Below the pieces are notes generated by a model. It was not told the DNA's origin and searched no databases. It saw only the letters and a program-made list of their open reading frames with translations. From Episyrphus balteatus (Eukaryota > Arthropoda > Insecta > Diptera > Syrphidae), in assembly GCF_945859705.1 (NCBI RefSeq), contig NC_079134.1, forward strand, positions 16,967,545-17,031,544: DNA of 64,000 nt. The letters are read 5' to 3'. Positions 12,431 through 24,326 of the stretch are shown here, piece by piece (the stretch's first letter is position 1; each line of letters starts with the position of its first letter). The position numbers and the translations under genes were made by a program.

Positions 12431-13380
12431 TAGTAGAATATTTCTGACATCAGATTCGAGTTCAGCACACCGAAAACTTTTGGAAAAGTATAGTTTACTC
12501 TCACAAAAAAAAAAAAGTTTAATTTTGTAGACGTATGTATTACCTATGAACACGCCTTTGTAGCAAAGTTAGCATGTTTAAAAATTGAATTCGCTGACCA
12601 TAAGATGGCAAGGATCGGTCCAAGGAAGACCCTTCAGAGCAAAAGATATAAAATTATGTTCACTCAATATGATTCTTTGAGAGCCTGATAAAACAGACTA
12701 CATACTTGAAAAGCGAACAGGGTTGAACGTAGCAGTTGTATAAAAAAAAGTGACAAATGGATCGTCAAACTCCTTTGCCCAGCGTTTTACTGGGATTTTT
12801 TAAAGAAAATCAGAAATAACAATTCTCAAGGGGTTTTCCACTGGTTAAAAAAAAAATCAATTTATTTTTGAAATAAATCTGTACAATCACAAATTTTGCG
12901 TTTTTTCCATGGTGCAAAATAAATAGATTTATTTTTGATCTACATAAATCTGAATTACTTATGGAAACCCCCACAGAGTTGTGCTTTAACGGTATACAAT
13001 ACCACAATATTTTCACATTGAAATTACTGTTTGTCAATAATACATATGTCGAAAGTAAGCTTCAAGTTTTACAAATCAAGGCAATGAGTACAATTTTAAA
13101 GTGTGATAGAATGACTCCAATCAGTGAAATGTTCTAGTCCTTAAGATGGTTTAACGTTGAGTCGCGTCTAAAATTCAATACCCTTATCATGATCTTTAAA
13201 ATCATAGTATGTATTTATTCTGTTTATTTACAGAATAATGTGGAATATATAACCAACGAAAGATACATGTTGAGAAATATTTGCGACTTCCGGCTTCCGA
13301 TATACAGAAAAGCGCAAACACAAAGGACTTCATATGTTTAATCTTCTTCCTAACTTTTACTTAAAATTAACTATACATAT
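12431..13380. other. Intergenic region, nothing recognised
   Basis: The first 80 bp continue the ATAACGGTAATATTT repeat family (TTCGAGTTCAGCAC and AAAAGTATAGTTT). The remainder is AT-rich, without an open frame of interest. Confidence 0.4.
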
Positions 13381-15294
13381 GGGGCATTTCACGTGAAACC
13401 AGCAGCGAAAAATGTGGTGGGTCGTCAAATTTGTTCATATTTGGTATATGTATTCCTCAATCGAATTAAAAAATACATCTGGAAGTATTTTGAATTTTAA
13501 GCCTTGATAGCGGAGTTATGGGCTTCTAAAGTTTTGGAAAACTCTGGGAAGAGTTTATTTGAAAAATTTATATAAATTAAACGAAGGGGTAACAAAATTA
13601 TTTTAATGATGGATTATACGCAAAATTAGACGTGCTTTTCAAATATGAAATCTAAACCGGAAATAGATTTATTTTTTCGACAGAAAACCGGAAGTTGGCA
13701 CTTCAAATCCAAATTTAAGAAACTTCGACCATTTTGATATTTTTTTAAATAGTCTTAAAATAAAGCTTATACAATTTAAAAACTACATGCCAAGTTTCAG
13801 AGTGGGATATCAAGCCGTTTAGAAGATACATAGGTTTTAGTGAGGGGTCTTCGTGCATGTAAAACCGGAAGTACCCAGTTTTCTCTGCTCTGACCCAGCA
13901 GTTTGTACCACCCCCAAATTTTTTTTGCCCATTCGATAGAACATTGGCTGAATATCATTATCCTGATTTTTCGCACTCGCGAAATTCACCTTTCAGCAGC
14001 CATCTTGGATTTTAGTTTTTGTTGAATATCTCGATTTCTATTTATCCTACATAAAAGTTGTGTATGCAAGAAACGTAGGAAATTCAATTTCGCGTCTTTA
14101 TGTTAAGAGAACTTTTTCGATATTCCTAATATTAAAAAAGTTGCAAGCCAAAAAAGAAAAAACAAAACGAAAAAAATGACAATTTTAAAGTTTTGAGCGC
14201 TTTTTATCAAAATTATGAAAAAACCTTCCGAGGAAAGATTATTCCTTAAAATTCTCTACAACTCTCCTATACAACTTTTTTTTGTAACGCTATAAACACA
14301 AACGTTATTAAACTTTTTTTGTTAAAAAATGCTCTTTTTTGTTTGTGTTTTTATCTTTACTTTTTTCTTAATTTTTTTTTTACCAAATATTGAATTTTAA
14401 ATGATTAGTAAGTATTTTAGAGATTTATGTTACAAGAGAAAATTCAGGACCTTTTTTCATAATTTTGATAAAAAGCGCTCAAAACTTTAAAATTGTCATT
14501 TTTTTCGTTTTTTTTTTCTTTTTTGGCTTGCAACTTTTTTAATATTAGGAATATCGAAAAAGTTCTCTTAACATAAAGACGCGAAATTGAATTTCCTACG
14601 TTTCTTGCATACACAACTTTTATGTAGGATAAATAGAAATCGAGATATTCAACAAAAACTAAAATCCAAGATGGCTGCTGAAAGGTGAATTTCGCGAGTG
14701 CGAAAAATCAGGATAATGATATTCAGCCAATGTTCTATCGAATGGGCAAAAAAAATTTGGGGGTGGTACAAACTGCTGGGTCAGAGCAGAGAAAACTGGG
14801 TACTTCCGGTTTTACATGCACGAAGACCCCTCACTAAAACCTATGTATCTTCTAAACGGCTTGATATCCCACTCTGAAACTTGGCATGTAGTTTTTAAAT
14901 TGTATAAGCTTTATTTTAAGACTATTTAAAAAAAATATCAAAATGGTCGAAGTTTCTTAAATTTGGATTTGAAGTGCCAACTTCCGGTTTTCTGTCGAAA
15001 AAATAAATCTATTTCCGGTTTAGATTTCATATTTGAAAAGCACGTCTAATTTTGCGTATAATCCATCATTAAAATAATTTTGTTACCCCTTCGTTTAATT
15101 TATATAAATTTTTCAAATAAACTCTTCCCAGAGTTTTCCAAAACTTTAGAAGCCCATAACTCCGCTATCAAGGCTTAAAATTCAAAATCCTTCCAGATGT
15201 ATTTTTTAATTCGATTGAGGAATACATATACTAAATATGAACAAATTTGACGACCCACCACATTTTTAGCTGCTGGTTTCACGTGAAATGCCCC
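13381..15294. mobile_element. 1.9-kb fold-back element with about 843-bp near-identical inverted arms
   Basis: The left arm (13381-14223) starts GGGGCATTTCACGTGAAACC, and the right arm (about 14451-15294) ends with its exact reverse complement. Along the arms I saw only scattered mismatches (for example CAGCAGCG against CAGCAGCT). The loop (14224-14450) is AT-rich and non-coding. ATAT lies on both outer sides, a possible 4-bp target duplication. No protein is encoded in either arm. A diverged partial copy lies at 63354-63590. The structure fits a fold-back DNA transposon or a MITE with giant TIRs; the family is unknown. Confidence 0.85.
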
Positions 15295-15920
15295 ATATAT
15301 CTTCTAAGAAATAATTTGATTTAAAAAGACTGAATTGTGAGGTAAAAAAAAATTAATAAATGAATTACAATTATGTACAACTATAATTACAATTTTACTT
15401 AATAGGTATGAAATTAATGTGTACGATGAATTCCAAACTGAACTGAATTTGACTTCCAAGTCCTTAAAACTAAATACTCGACAGAGCTTGTGCTGCCCTA
15501 TACAATAATCGAAGGTATTCGGAATTCGTTTTCCAGAGAAAGTAATTGTTTGGCTCGATTGATAGAAATACCGTTTTTCCCACACCAAACAATAAAACTG
15601 TCAATGTCTGTCTGTAATATTTCGAATCGGTCGAGGATAAGACACATTCATAGAAGTAGTAGCAACAGTAGTGCTTCTCGGTATCAGGAAGTACTAGCAG
15701 GCTCATTTTTTTTTTTGCAGTTAGATCTTTTTTAATTAGAGCTGTGGTCACTAGTCGCTTGGTATTATTGTGTATCGCTAGATATAGGTACTTTAATTTT
15801 ATTTACCTAGATGCAGAGACCAAAAATAACAGTCAACCTTTATTTTCTCTCTGGTTTTTCTCTGACAAGGTATGTTTTTTTCTAAGTTAAGGTATTAATT
15901 TCAACTAATAAAACGGGTCA
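15295..15920. other. Intergenic region, nothing recognised
   Basis: More balanced base composition at about 15420-15720, with overlapping open frames on both strands (minus 15470-15751, plus 15490-15735). Neither translation shows a domain or a start and splice context I trust. Confidence 0.35.
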
Positions 15921-15924
15921 ACAA

Positions 15925-16570
15925 GGTTTTTGCCACAACAACCAAAATATACTTTTCTAGTAGTTTTTGATGTGCTTAACTCGAATCTAAAGTCAGAAAA
16001 TTGTTATTGGCCTCCGTTTTTTAAATATTACCGTTAATTTAAGCAGGGGTCTTTGAATCAGAAACAACACACCAAATTATTAGCCTTAGTTCTTAAAATA
16101 TTACCGTTATAAAATGCAAAAAAAAAGGTTTTTTTATAACGGTTATATTTCAAGAACGGAGGCTAATAGAATTTTTCTGATTCCGGATTCGAGTTCAGCT
16201 ACCCAAAAACCTTCAGAAAAGTATTTGTTGGTTCTTGTGGCAAAAATTCTGTGACCAGTGACTTAATCGTTAGATTAAGTTTAGTTTCTCTTTGGCTTAT
16301 TAACTGAAACTTAAGATATCTCGAGCAATAAAACAGATATCGGGAAAATTTAAACAGTTTTTGAAAGAAGAATATCTGTTCTTACCGTTACACATTTGTT
16401 TATAATGAATTACACCACATAAAAACAGAACCTCGAAAGCAGCCAAAATGACGTTTTAGCATTTTATAACGGTAATATTTTAAAAAAGGAGGCCAATAAA
16501 ATTTTTCTGACTTCAGATTCGGATTCAGCACTACTAGAAAAGTATATTTTGGTTCTTGTGGCAAATTTTG
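15925..16570. repeat. Cluster of ATAACGGTAATATTT-family repeats in both orientations
   Basis: Copies in the plus sense run from about 16131-16240 and 16460-16570. Inverted copies run from about 15925-16035 and 16080-16112, and a further plus copy is at 12400-12500. The shared core is GCATTTTATAACGGTAATATTT, then GGAGGCCAATA, TTTCTGA..TCAGATTCG, and AAAAGTATATTTTGGTTCTT. The inverted pairs can form large hairpins. No coding capacity was seen. Confidence 0.65.
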
Positions 16571-19500
16571 TTGACCAGTGTAATAGACTCTCAAAGTTGT
16601 TTGAGTTTTTTGATTGAATCTCATTTCGCATGAAAATGTCCTTTCCAATGTGACTTGAGTCGCAGTATTTACACATTCTATTTTCAATATTTGTACAGAA
16701 AACAAGAAAACAGCAGTGGTTGGAAATTAATTTTTTCTAATTTTTCTGATAAACCATTCAGCTCAGTACGCTAATGAAGCAAAACGAAAATTTGTCTATG
16801 TCTCCAAAGTTAAAAAACTTTTGGAGCAAGAAAAATTGACTGGACAAATAAATGGGAGTGACAAACGATTGAAAACTCTCCAAATATTCTAGCACAGGTA
16901 AGAATTTCGTTGGCTAGACTGCGTAATGTGCAACGAAAAGAAAAAATTTCCCTTACGATTTCGTTGTGCTGGTTACGTACGAAAATTTTCTCTAGACTAG
17001 GTTTTAGTTCTTAAAATTGTTAGGCAATTAATTAGTTCCAGCTTCTGTTTGTCAGGTTGAAAAGCTACACCAGGAAATTTTTTTTCGAATAATGAACAAC
17101 AAATGAAAGAGTAAAGAAGAAGAGTTTATAAACTTTTAAGGACAAGTTAAAAGTTGAATTAAAGATCATACAATTTCAAAATCATTTAAAACAAAATTAA
17201 AATGTTAAAAAACAGCTCTCCTGATTTTGATTAACTGGTAGACCAGAATGTGTGTCTGTGGCTTGTGTCTTGTGTCGCTGTCAAAGTTAAAAAGTATGAA
17301 ATTAGTATATTGGTGCCAGAATACGTAGCTGTGGCTGTGGCAAGGAAATTCGCTGTGGTACAAGTCGAGTCGACTTTTACTTCAAGCTACAAGCGGAATG
17401 ACTTTTGACGTTTCTAATGTGGTTACTCAGTTAAAATTTTTTTTTTCAAGGCAATTGACATTTTTGTACGCCACATAATTCTGTTCATCTTTTCTACATT
17501 TTGAGCGAATTTATTTGACATCTTGTACCACGACGTTTTTCTTTGCTACAAGCGAATTTTCATTCTATTCAACCAGTAAATCGTTTAGGAAATCTTGATA
17601 TCAAAATAAGGAAAAATTATAAAAACTTATTTAAAAAAATTTTATTTTTTTTTCTGAAAAATTAATATTTTCAAAATGATCTTACGATTTTTTTTATTTG
17701 TCCAGGGTTTCGCTTCCAGAAATATGGTCACCGTTTATATAGGACAAATCAGCATAAAATTCATCGAAAAAAAGAACAAATAAGAACTCACGTGACGAAA
17801 TCTCACTGGTTGAGCGAAACATAGACAAAAAAAAAAAACAAAAGAAAAAGGTTTCTCGCAGATCTTAACCGATTTTTTTTTTTTCTTTTTTAAAAATAAA
17901 GGTTATTTTATGACCTTTATTATAAATGACAACAAATAAGAGTTATTAAGGAACCTTTCAAAAGGTTGAGATTTATTTCTGATCACTCCTTAGGCTTAGA
18001 TGTGATTAGAAGTTATAGAGTTCATAGAACTTCATTTTGGCAGAAAAGGAAAAGTTCTGAACATTCCAAGACAATCTGAGTGAACTTAATACATAAATAT
18101 AATTTATTCTATAATAGGTACCTACAAATATCGTCGGTTCAAAGCAAAACTCGCAAACTGCTATTAAAATCGTATGTATTTGGTGAGTGTTTACCTTTGG
18201 AAAGACGATATGTTGATAATAACAAAGTCAATTAGAAATTCCATGTATTTTGAGATAGCTTCCACAATTTTACAAAACAAATGGAAAAACCTGAACAAAG
18301 TTTCTCAGCGAAAAAAAAGAACACAAAAATGATCTTCATCTTTTAATTGAAAGGTCAATTCCTCCCAAATGCAAAACAACTATTATAAGCCCACAAATTT
18401 CAATAAAAAATGTTTGTCTCTCATTTTCTATCAGCAAACAAAAAAAGGAGGAATCACTGTCGACTCGGAGAAATTTTTGTTTACTTTTCTGAGAATTTTG
18501 CAGATCTTCAAAAAAAAAAAAAAAAAAAATTCCCAACTTATGTCTCACAACTCTTTTGTGTTGAATATTGGTCATTAGGTTGTTATTGGTTTTTGGTATT
18601 TAGCAGTCTCTTAAAAATAAAATGCAATCAAATAAAAATCAGAATCAAAAACACACACACACGCACATTCCGGCAAACTTTTTTTTTCATTCCATTTAAT
18701 TTTGTCTATTAAAAGCGGAAGTGGCTCTCCGCAACATATTATAAATATTTTTATTCTCAGAATAAATGCCAACGATAAAAATAAAAATAAAATAAAATAC
18801 AAATTGACGATAAAGGTATTTCGAAGGCGTAAATTGGTAAAAATGTTTTAGAGGAGGCTTTTAAAATACACACATTAAAATACATCCATCGACTTACATC
18901 AAAAAAATCGTGGGAGATAAGCCAAATTGGGTGGCGGTGGTAAAAACACCTTTGCTCTCGGTCCTCGGTGTCTCTCAATGCTTATATGTGTACCTATCAA
19001 CCAACCTATCGAAAAGCTATCGAGCCGAGTAGACAATTTTTGGAAGAGGCTCAATTTAGAACAAACAAAATGCACATCGATGGTTTGCTCACCTATGATT
19101 TTTTTTCTCTTTTTTTTTTAATAATTCATATTTTAGCCAGGTGATGGCGATGCAGGATGAAAAAGGGACGAAAAATAGCAACAAAAAATAAAGAGGAGAT
19201 TTTTCTGTTGTCCGGTAGGTGTACTTTTTTTTTTTTGTTAATTTGTTATTCCTGTCCGCGGTGAGCTTGTAAAAAAAAAAATGAATCACCACCAAATTGC
19301 GAATAAATTAAAAAATAGGGAGAAGTCAAAACGACGGCGACGGTAAATAGCCAAACGGAAGAGACAAACACCACACAGAAATAAAACAAAAAAGAAAAAC
19401 TTTTCTTTTCGACACTTTTTTTTTTTATTTTTTTCGATGAACTTTTGCAAACATCGGGTCGGAACTGAATTTTATACAAATTTTCATTTGCGTTTTCGTC

Positions 19501-20459
19501 TTAAACTTTCTAATGGAACTTTATTTATATTGGAATTGAATTGAATTTGCACACAAACTTACATTCGAAGTAATTCAATTAACTTTTTTGAGATGATAGA
19601 AAAAATTAAATTTATTCGATTTTTTGCAGCAAAAAAAAAGGTAGAAAATTAAAAAGTTTTTTTTTTTTTATTGACAACCCGCCCGACGTTTGTTCATTGG
19701 CAATTTTTTTTTTTATTAATTCTTTCGTCGTTGGCTACTGACCTGCCATCTGTTTTCGGTTGAGTGAGTTTTGGGGGAACTAAAATAATGGGAATGGATT
19801 TTAGAGTTTTGAAATTTAAGGGTGGGTGAGAGGAATAGTGGGAAATTTGGGTACGGTTAGATTTTGTTTGGTGTGGTGTTTTCCATTTGGAATTGAGAGT
19901 GTATAATTTTTCTTTGATGATGGAATTTGATTGGGATTTGATGGAAGTTTTTGCTTTCCCAAGCCTAAACCCTACATTAAGATGACAGATGGAAAAAAGT
20001 ACTGCTGCAAATGAAAATATAACTCAAGCAGCACACAAAACTCAGCTGAAGATAATTTTGTATGAAGACAATTTTGTATGGGAGCTAAAATTTAGCTCGA
20101 TCTGAAAAATTATACAAACGTAAAAATTTTGAAGGCTTTTACCGACTAGAAAACTTACAAAAATGATGCAGAAAAGTTATTTTTGTTTGTTGATTGTTTA
20201 CAATCTTGTATTAAAATGCTATACAAGCTCCTCTGAAGCTCTAGAATTTTGTTTTCGTTTTTATAATTTCGAAAAGACTTGCATAAAAGAGCTATTAAAG
20301 CTCTTCCAAAGTTATCTGCAAATTTCACAACTTTGGAAGAATTTCGGTAAAGTTTCTGTAAACCTTAAGGACAATGTTATAAATGGTCCAACTTTTATAA
20401 CGTTCTCCTTTTTGCCATGCCATACCGAAACTGAAATGTTAGTTGGAATAGCCACGTTA
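16571..20459. other. Intergenic region; possible 5' exon or promoter zone at 18.9-19.9 kb
   Basis: No coding gene is recognised. On the minus strand there are donor-like sites at about 19093 (ATAG|GTGAGC) and 19560 (AAT|GTAAGT). An initiator-like GGTCAGTAGC lies near 19740 on the minus strand, in a stretch less AT-rich than its surroundings. These could be non-coding 5' exons of mib2 or another gene, but nothing here proves it. A short hairpin, CTTCCAAAGTT/AACTTTGGAAG, lies at about 20300-20340. Confidence 0.25.
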
Positions 20460-21124
20460 AAGGCTTGGCCACACCGGAGGGTATGCGGTAGCGGTACGGG
20501 TAGAGGTAACGGTACTTGTATGAAAAAAATTCCAAACTGACATATCAACGTTCAGATGTTGAATTTTTTGTATACAAATATCGTTACCGCTACCCGTTTC
20601 GCTACCGCATACCCTCCGGTGTGGCCAAGCCTTAAGGCTTGGCCACACCGGAGGGTACGCGGTAGAGGTACAGGTAACGGTACGGGTATTTGTATGGAAA
20701 AAATTCCAAACTGACACATCAACGTTCGGGTGTGGAATTTTTTTAATACAAATATCGTTGCCGCTACCCTTACCGCTACCGCGTACCCTCCGGTGTGGCC
20801 AAGCCTTTAAGGCTTGGCCACGCCGGAGGGTATGCGGTATAGCGGTAACGATATTTGTACTAAAAAAATTCCACACCTGAACGTTGATGTGTCAGTTTGG
20901 AATTTTGTTCATACAAGTATCCTCACCGCTACCCGTACCGCTACCGCATACCCTCCAGTGAGGGTGAGAGGGTATGCGTTAGCGGTACGGGTAGCGGTAA
21001 CGATATTTGTATGAAAAAAATTCCACATCTGAACGTTGATATGTCAGTTTGGAATTTTTTTCATATAAGTGACGTTACCTCTACCCGTACCGCTACCGCA
21101 TACCCTCCGGTGTGGCCAAGCCTT
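20460..21124. repeat. Tandem array of four hairpin (fold-back) units of about 174 bp
   Basis: Each unit begins AAGGCTTGGCCACACCGGAG and ends with its reverse complement. The centre reads AAAAAAATTCCA and GGAATTTTTT around an AACGTT core. Units lie at about 20460-20633, 20634-20807 and 20809-21124. The last span holds two units fused by loss of about 45 bp at their junction (about 20950-20975). The arms are rich in GGTAGCGGTAACGG motifs and are the most GC-rich DNA in this part of the window. TA lies on both outer sides of the array. This is probably a MITE family arranged in tandem. Confidence 0.85.
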
Positions 21125-21180
21125 TATAGGTACCAATAGCATTTTTGGTTCAAAATTCGAAAGCAAAATTAGCTAAGCCT

Positions 21181-21317
21181 GGGGTCGAACTACGCTAGGG
21201 CGGCATACGTTCGTTAACGTATGGTTGCTCCCTATCTTTTTCTACTGATTAAATAGAGAGAGCAATATAGTCAAAACGTTAACGTATGATCGTAATCGTG
21301 TGCGGTAATTCGACCCC
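21181..21317. mobile_element. Small TIR element, about 137 bp
   Basis: The left end GGGGTCGAACTACGC and the right end GTAATTCGACCCC are imperfect inverted repeats. An inner pair, GTTAACGTATG/CGTTAACGTATGA, adds more symmetry. It is non-coding. No clear target duplication was read. Confidence 0.55.
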
Positions 21318-21546
21318 TGGTATGCAGCTGAAGCGAAAAGAAATTTTCCGTACAAAATTTCGTTTTGCTTTTCGTTTTTCAGTACGCACTTTTTACTGTC
21401 CTGTGCATTTTTCTTGACTCCAAGAGCAGTGTTGACGGTTTTTTCACTTTTAATTCATTTTTTTCTTGCTTTAAAAATTATTTTCTGTTGATTTTTCTTG
21501 ATTTTAAATTAATTTTGAATTTTTTTATTTGGACTCTGACTGAATA

Positions 21547-22514
21547 GGGGGAAGTGGTCACCCTTCGTACACGGTCACCCTTCGTACAGTGAGCTTAAAA
21601 CAAAAACTAAACGGTATTCAAACACGTGCTTACTAGTGTGCATAGACATAGTAGGCGCCGAGCTGCTGGATAAATTTTGAATCCTAAGTGCAACGGATTC
21701 GGTCGCCACAAGACTTTTAGTGTTTTTTAGTGCTCTGAGTAATTTTTTTATGTACATTTGATGTCATGTTGTGTTTAAGTTAACTATGTTTTTGGCTAAA
21801 CAGTAGTGAAGAATTGTTGTTTAAAGTGTTAAATTTGTGTTTTAATTATAAATATTGCAAAATCTCAGTACATTTTTTCAAAAATCGATTTTTCTGCATT
21901 ATGTACAGCTTGGGGAGCATTCGTACAGTCAAACATGGGGCACATTCGTACGCATACGTATGCCCGCCAGTAAATTTTCTTGAGCAGATAACAATCAAAA
22001 CACGGAGTTACAGTTTTATTGAAATGAAATTTAAACCTCTATAATAAGTTTTTCGCATTCTATAGTAAATTAAGGTTGGTATTTTTATATATGTAAATAA
22101 TAATTTGTTTCAGAATCGTCGAATCGTGAAAAATTGAGTTTTTATTTGTTTTCGTTTTTTTCTGAGTCAAGTTCAATTAATTAATAAATTAATAAGTAAT
22201 TAAATGTTTTAAAACTCAAATTTGGCATTTGACAAACCAAAAGTTAGTCAAATTAACGTTTTAAATATCCTGTACGAATGTACCCCATGTGCTGTACGAA
22301 GGTACCCCACTGGTGGGGAGGATTCGTACAAAAATCTAATCCCAGTAAAATGGCTATAACTATTTAAGCCTTTGACTTAGAAGTGTCAAATTTTTTTGTA
22401 AAGTGTAATAATATACATATTACAAATAAAGTCCATTTTCTCGAAGCTGGAGTGAGTAAATAAATAACTAAAAATAAATAAGTAAAAACTGTACGAAGGG
22501 TGACCACTTCCCCC
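21547..22514. mobile_element. 968-bp non-autonomous TIR transposon with TA target duplication
   Basis: Perfect 24-bp terminal inverted repeats lie at 21547-21570 and 22491-22514, starting GGGGGAAGTGGTCACCC. TA directly flanks each end, which suggests the Tc1/mariner superfamily. The left end carries a second, directly repeated GGTCACCCTTCGTAC at 21573-21587. The interior is strewn with GTACGAA/TTCGTAC motifs (21919, 21945, 22273, 22292 and 22324), possible subterminal transposase sites. No transposase frame is present; the longest open frames are about 76 codons. Confidence 0.85.
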
Positions 22515-22751
22515 TACGCGATGATATTTTTTCGTTAGCATTTTCGTTGTCGACTCTGGAGACTTGAAAATTTTTCGTTTCGTTTCAGGATTTAGTGTTG
22601 GTAATTTGCAATGAAAAGATTTTTTGGATAATTTTCAAAATCATCTCATTTGGACACATTTCTCCGGTGTGGTCATTCTTTTGTTCAAACTATTAGCCTG
22701 TTTTAACTAGAGCCCAAATGATATATTTCGCAAATAAGGTCAGTTCAAATT

Positions 22752-23659
22752 TCAAATGAATTTTTTTTTCTGTGCGATTACATTCGAAATGAGATAATTT
22801 AAGAAATATTCTATTTCAATCTGCTTCAAAAACTTGTCTTTTTCCAAATTAATTTTTTTTTCTTCGATATCAGCTATCTGAAGCAGCTTTTCGTTTTCTA
22901 ATTTAAGTTTTTTTTCTTGGAAAACTTGTCTTTCGGTTTGCAGCTGTGTGAGTTGGGCAATTGCTGTTTTAGGGGCAAACTTACGCAATTTTTCAGCGCA
23001 TTGCACCGATTCACTATAAGTTTTGTCACCCAGAACTGAATTTGTTTGCGTTGGTGTTGTTGCTGGCGTTGGTGGAAGGGGAAGCTCGTTTATTTCGATT
23101 TGTGATTCTTCTTGGCTTTCATTAACTACATGAATTATTTCGGGTGATGCATAAATTTCCTCACACCCAATTTGGTCGCCCACCTCTTCGTCATCAGACA
23201 TAAGAAATTCAGTTATCTCATAAGTTGTAAAAGAGCTTCCTCCTTCACTTTTGTCCCCAAAAATGTCTTTTAATTTGTCGAAGTATGGGTACATTCTTAG
23301 TATTTTGGCTACAGAGGGGGGAAATATGTGTAGGTGCATGATTTGTCACCTGTATCTTAATTTGTAACTTACCTTTAACACTTAACACTCCTTCTTCTGT
23401 CCCAAGGAGACCAGCACCTGTTGACTTTTCCCATTCAATTGCTTTATTAAAGGAACTTTTCAGGCTCCTTACTTTCCACCTTATAAGGTCCCAGGTGGTA
23501 TCTAGGGGTTTTTGGTCCAGACATTTACGATAATAAATTTGTGCAGTCGGCTTCTGCAATGAATGGTTAAGGTTAATAAAAATCTAAATTCAAAACAAAT
23601 TTTATTAAAACCTCAAAATTTCCTGTTTCATGAATGAAATCCAAGATATTATTTATCAT
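22752..23659 (-). CDS. Myb/SANT-like DNA-binding and coiled-coil protein, probably transposon-derived
   Basis: Coding exons 23553-23373 and 23308-22752 join in frame through a 64-bp GT-AG intron. A possible first exon at 23659-23612 fits the reading phase through a 58-bp intron but has a weak GTTTTA donor. The spliced protein is about 261 residues (245 without that exon). After residue 30 it carries TTWDLIRWKVRSLKSSFNKA, then GAGLL, then MYPYFDKLKDIFG. This is the second half of a Myb/SANT-like (trihelix) domain; the usual first helix is missing or degenerate. An acidic Ser/Glu-rich linker follows, then a charged coiled coil (TERQVFQEKKLKLENEKLLQ). Such proteins occur as the DNA-binding partner of PIF/Harbinger transposons and in free-standing relatives. 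The gene's start abuts the TIR element at 23657. It may be a living gene or a remnant, and its function is unknown. Confidence 0.6.
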
Positions 23660-23965
23660 TGACCTATTATATATGGACTGCTAGTCGTTTGACTTTTCCA
23701 TACAAAAATTGAAAAAAAAATGATTCCACATCTTTCTAGCTCTACTAGCGGTATAACCTTAGACGGCGAAAAGAGGAAACTTTTAGTGAATGACATCTGT
23801 CGTTAAAAGGTAGTGCTTTCTCTGTTTTTCTATATTTGTTCCTTTCGCACTTCGTCAAAAATGTTGCACTTATTCTCCGCTTTTTTTTAGGGCGCTAGTA
23901 TCGCGAAGAAACAAGTGGAACCAACCTGAATATGCTTCTAGCAGTCCATATATATTAAGTCAATG
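23657..23965. mobile_element. About 309-bp TIR element at the 5' end of the Myb/SANT-like gene
   Basis: The exact inverted pair TATATGGACTGCTAG (left, ending 23684) and CTAGCAGTCCATATA (right, starting 23938) extends imperfectly to about 28 bp on each side, with CATTGAC..AT at the left end and its near-complement at the right. The predicted first ATG of the adjacent gene lies in the outer edge of the left repeat. It is non-coding inside. Confidence 0.6.
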
Positions 23966-24221
23966 TTATTTATATCTGCTCCTTCGCCGTTGTTTTTTCT
24001 TTTTTTTCATTTTTTACAATTTTATTTTTTGTTTGGTTCGCGTTACTTAATTTTCACAAATAATCTTACAACAGGAAAAAAATAACGGGACATGAGTGGC
24101 GTTGACGATTATAATTGATTGACAGAATAAAAGAGATAAACTGTTTATCATGTGCGACAGCAAGATGTCATCCGTGAAAAATTATTTTACTCTATTGTAT
24201 TTTTATTTTGCAATAGGTCTA

Positions 24222-24326
24222 GGGTATTGCAAAAGTGCAAGACTGTTGTAAAATTTTGATCCGTATATTTTGTTGTTGTAGTGTTGCAAGATTTTACACT
24301 TTTGCACTTTTGCAATGATACGAGAC
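24222..24326. repeat. Inverted repeat around GCAAAAGTGCAA
   Basis: GGTCTAGGGTATTGCAAAAG on the left pairs imperfectly with CTTTTGCAATGATACGAGACC on the right. There is an additional TTTTGCACTTTTGCA run in between. This is probably a small MITE; no target duplication could be assigned. Confidence 0.5.

Noticed and set aside
15470..15751. Overlapping open frames on both strands in a balanced-composition patch
   Set aside because: No homology recognised, and neither frame has convincing splice or start signals.
20163..20876. Open frames of 125 and 139 codons across the hairpin array
   Set aside because: They run through palindromic MITE units, and their repeated peptides (KAWPHRRV) are a by-product of the repeat.
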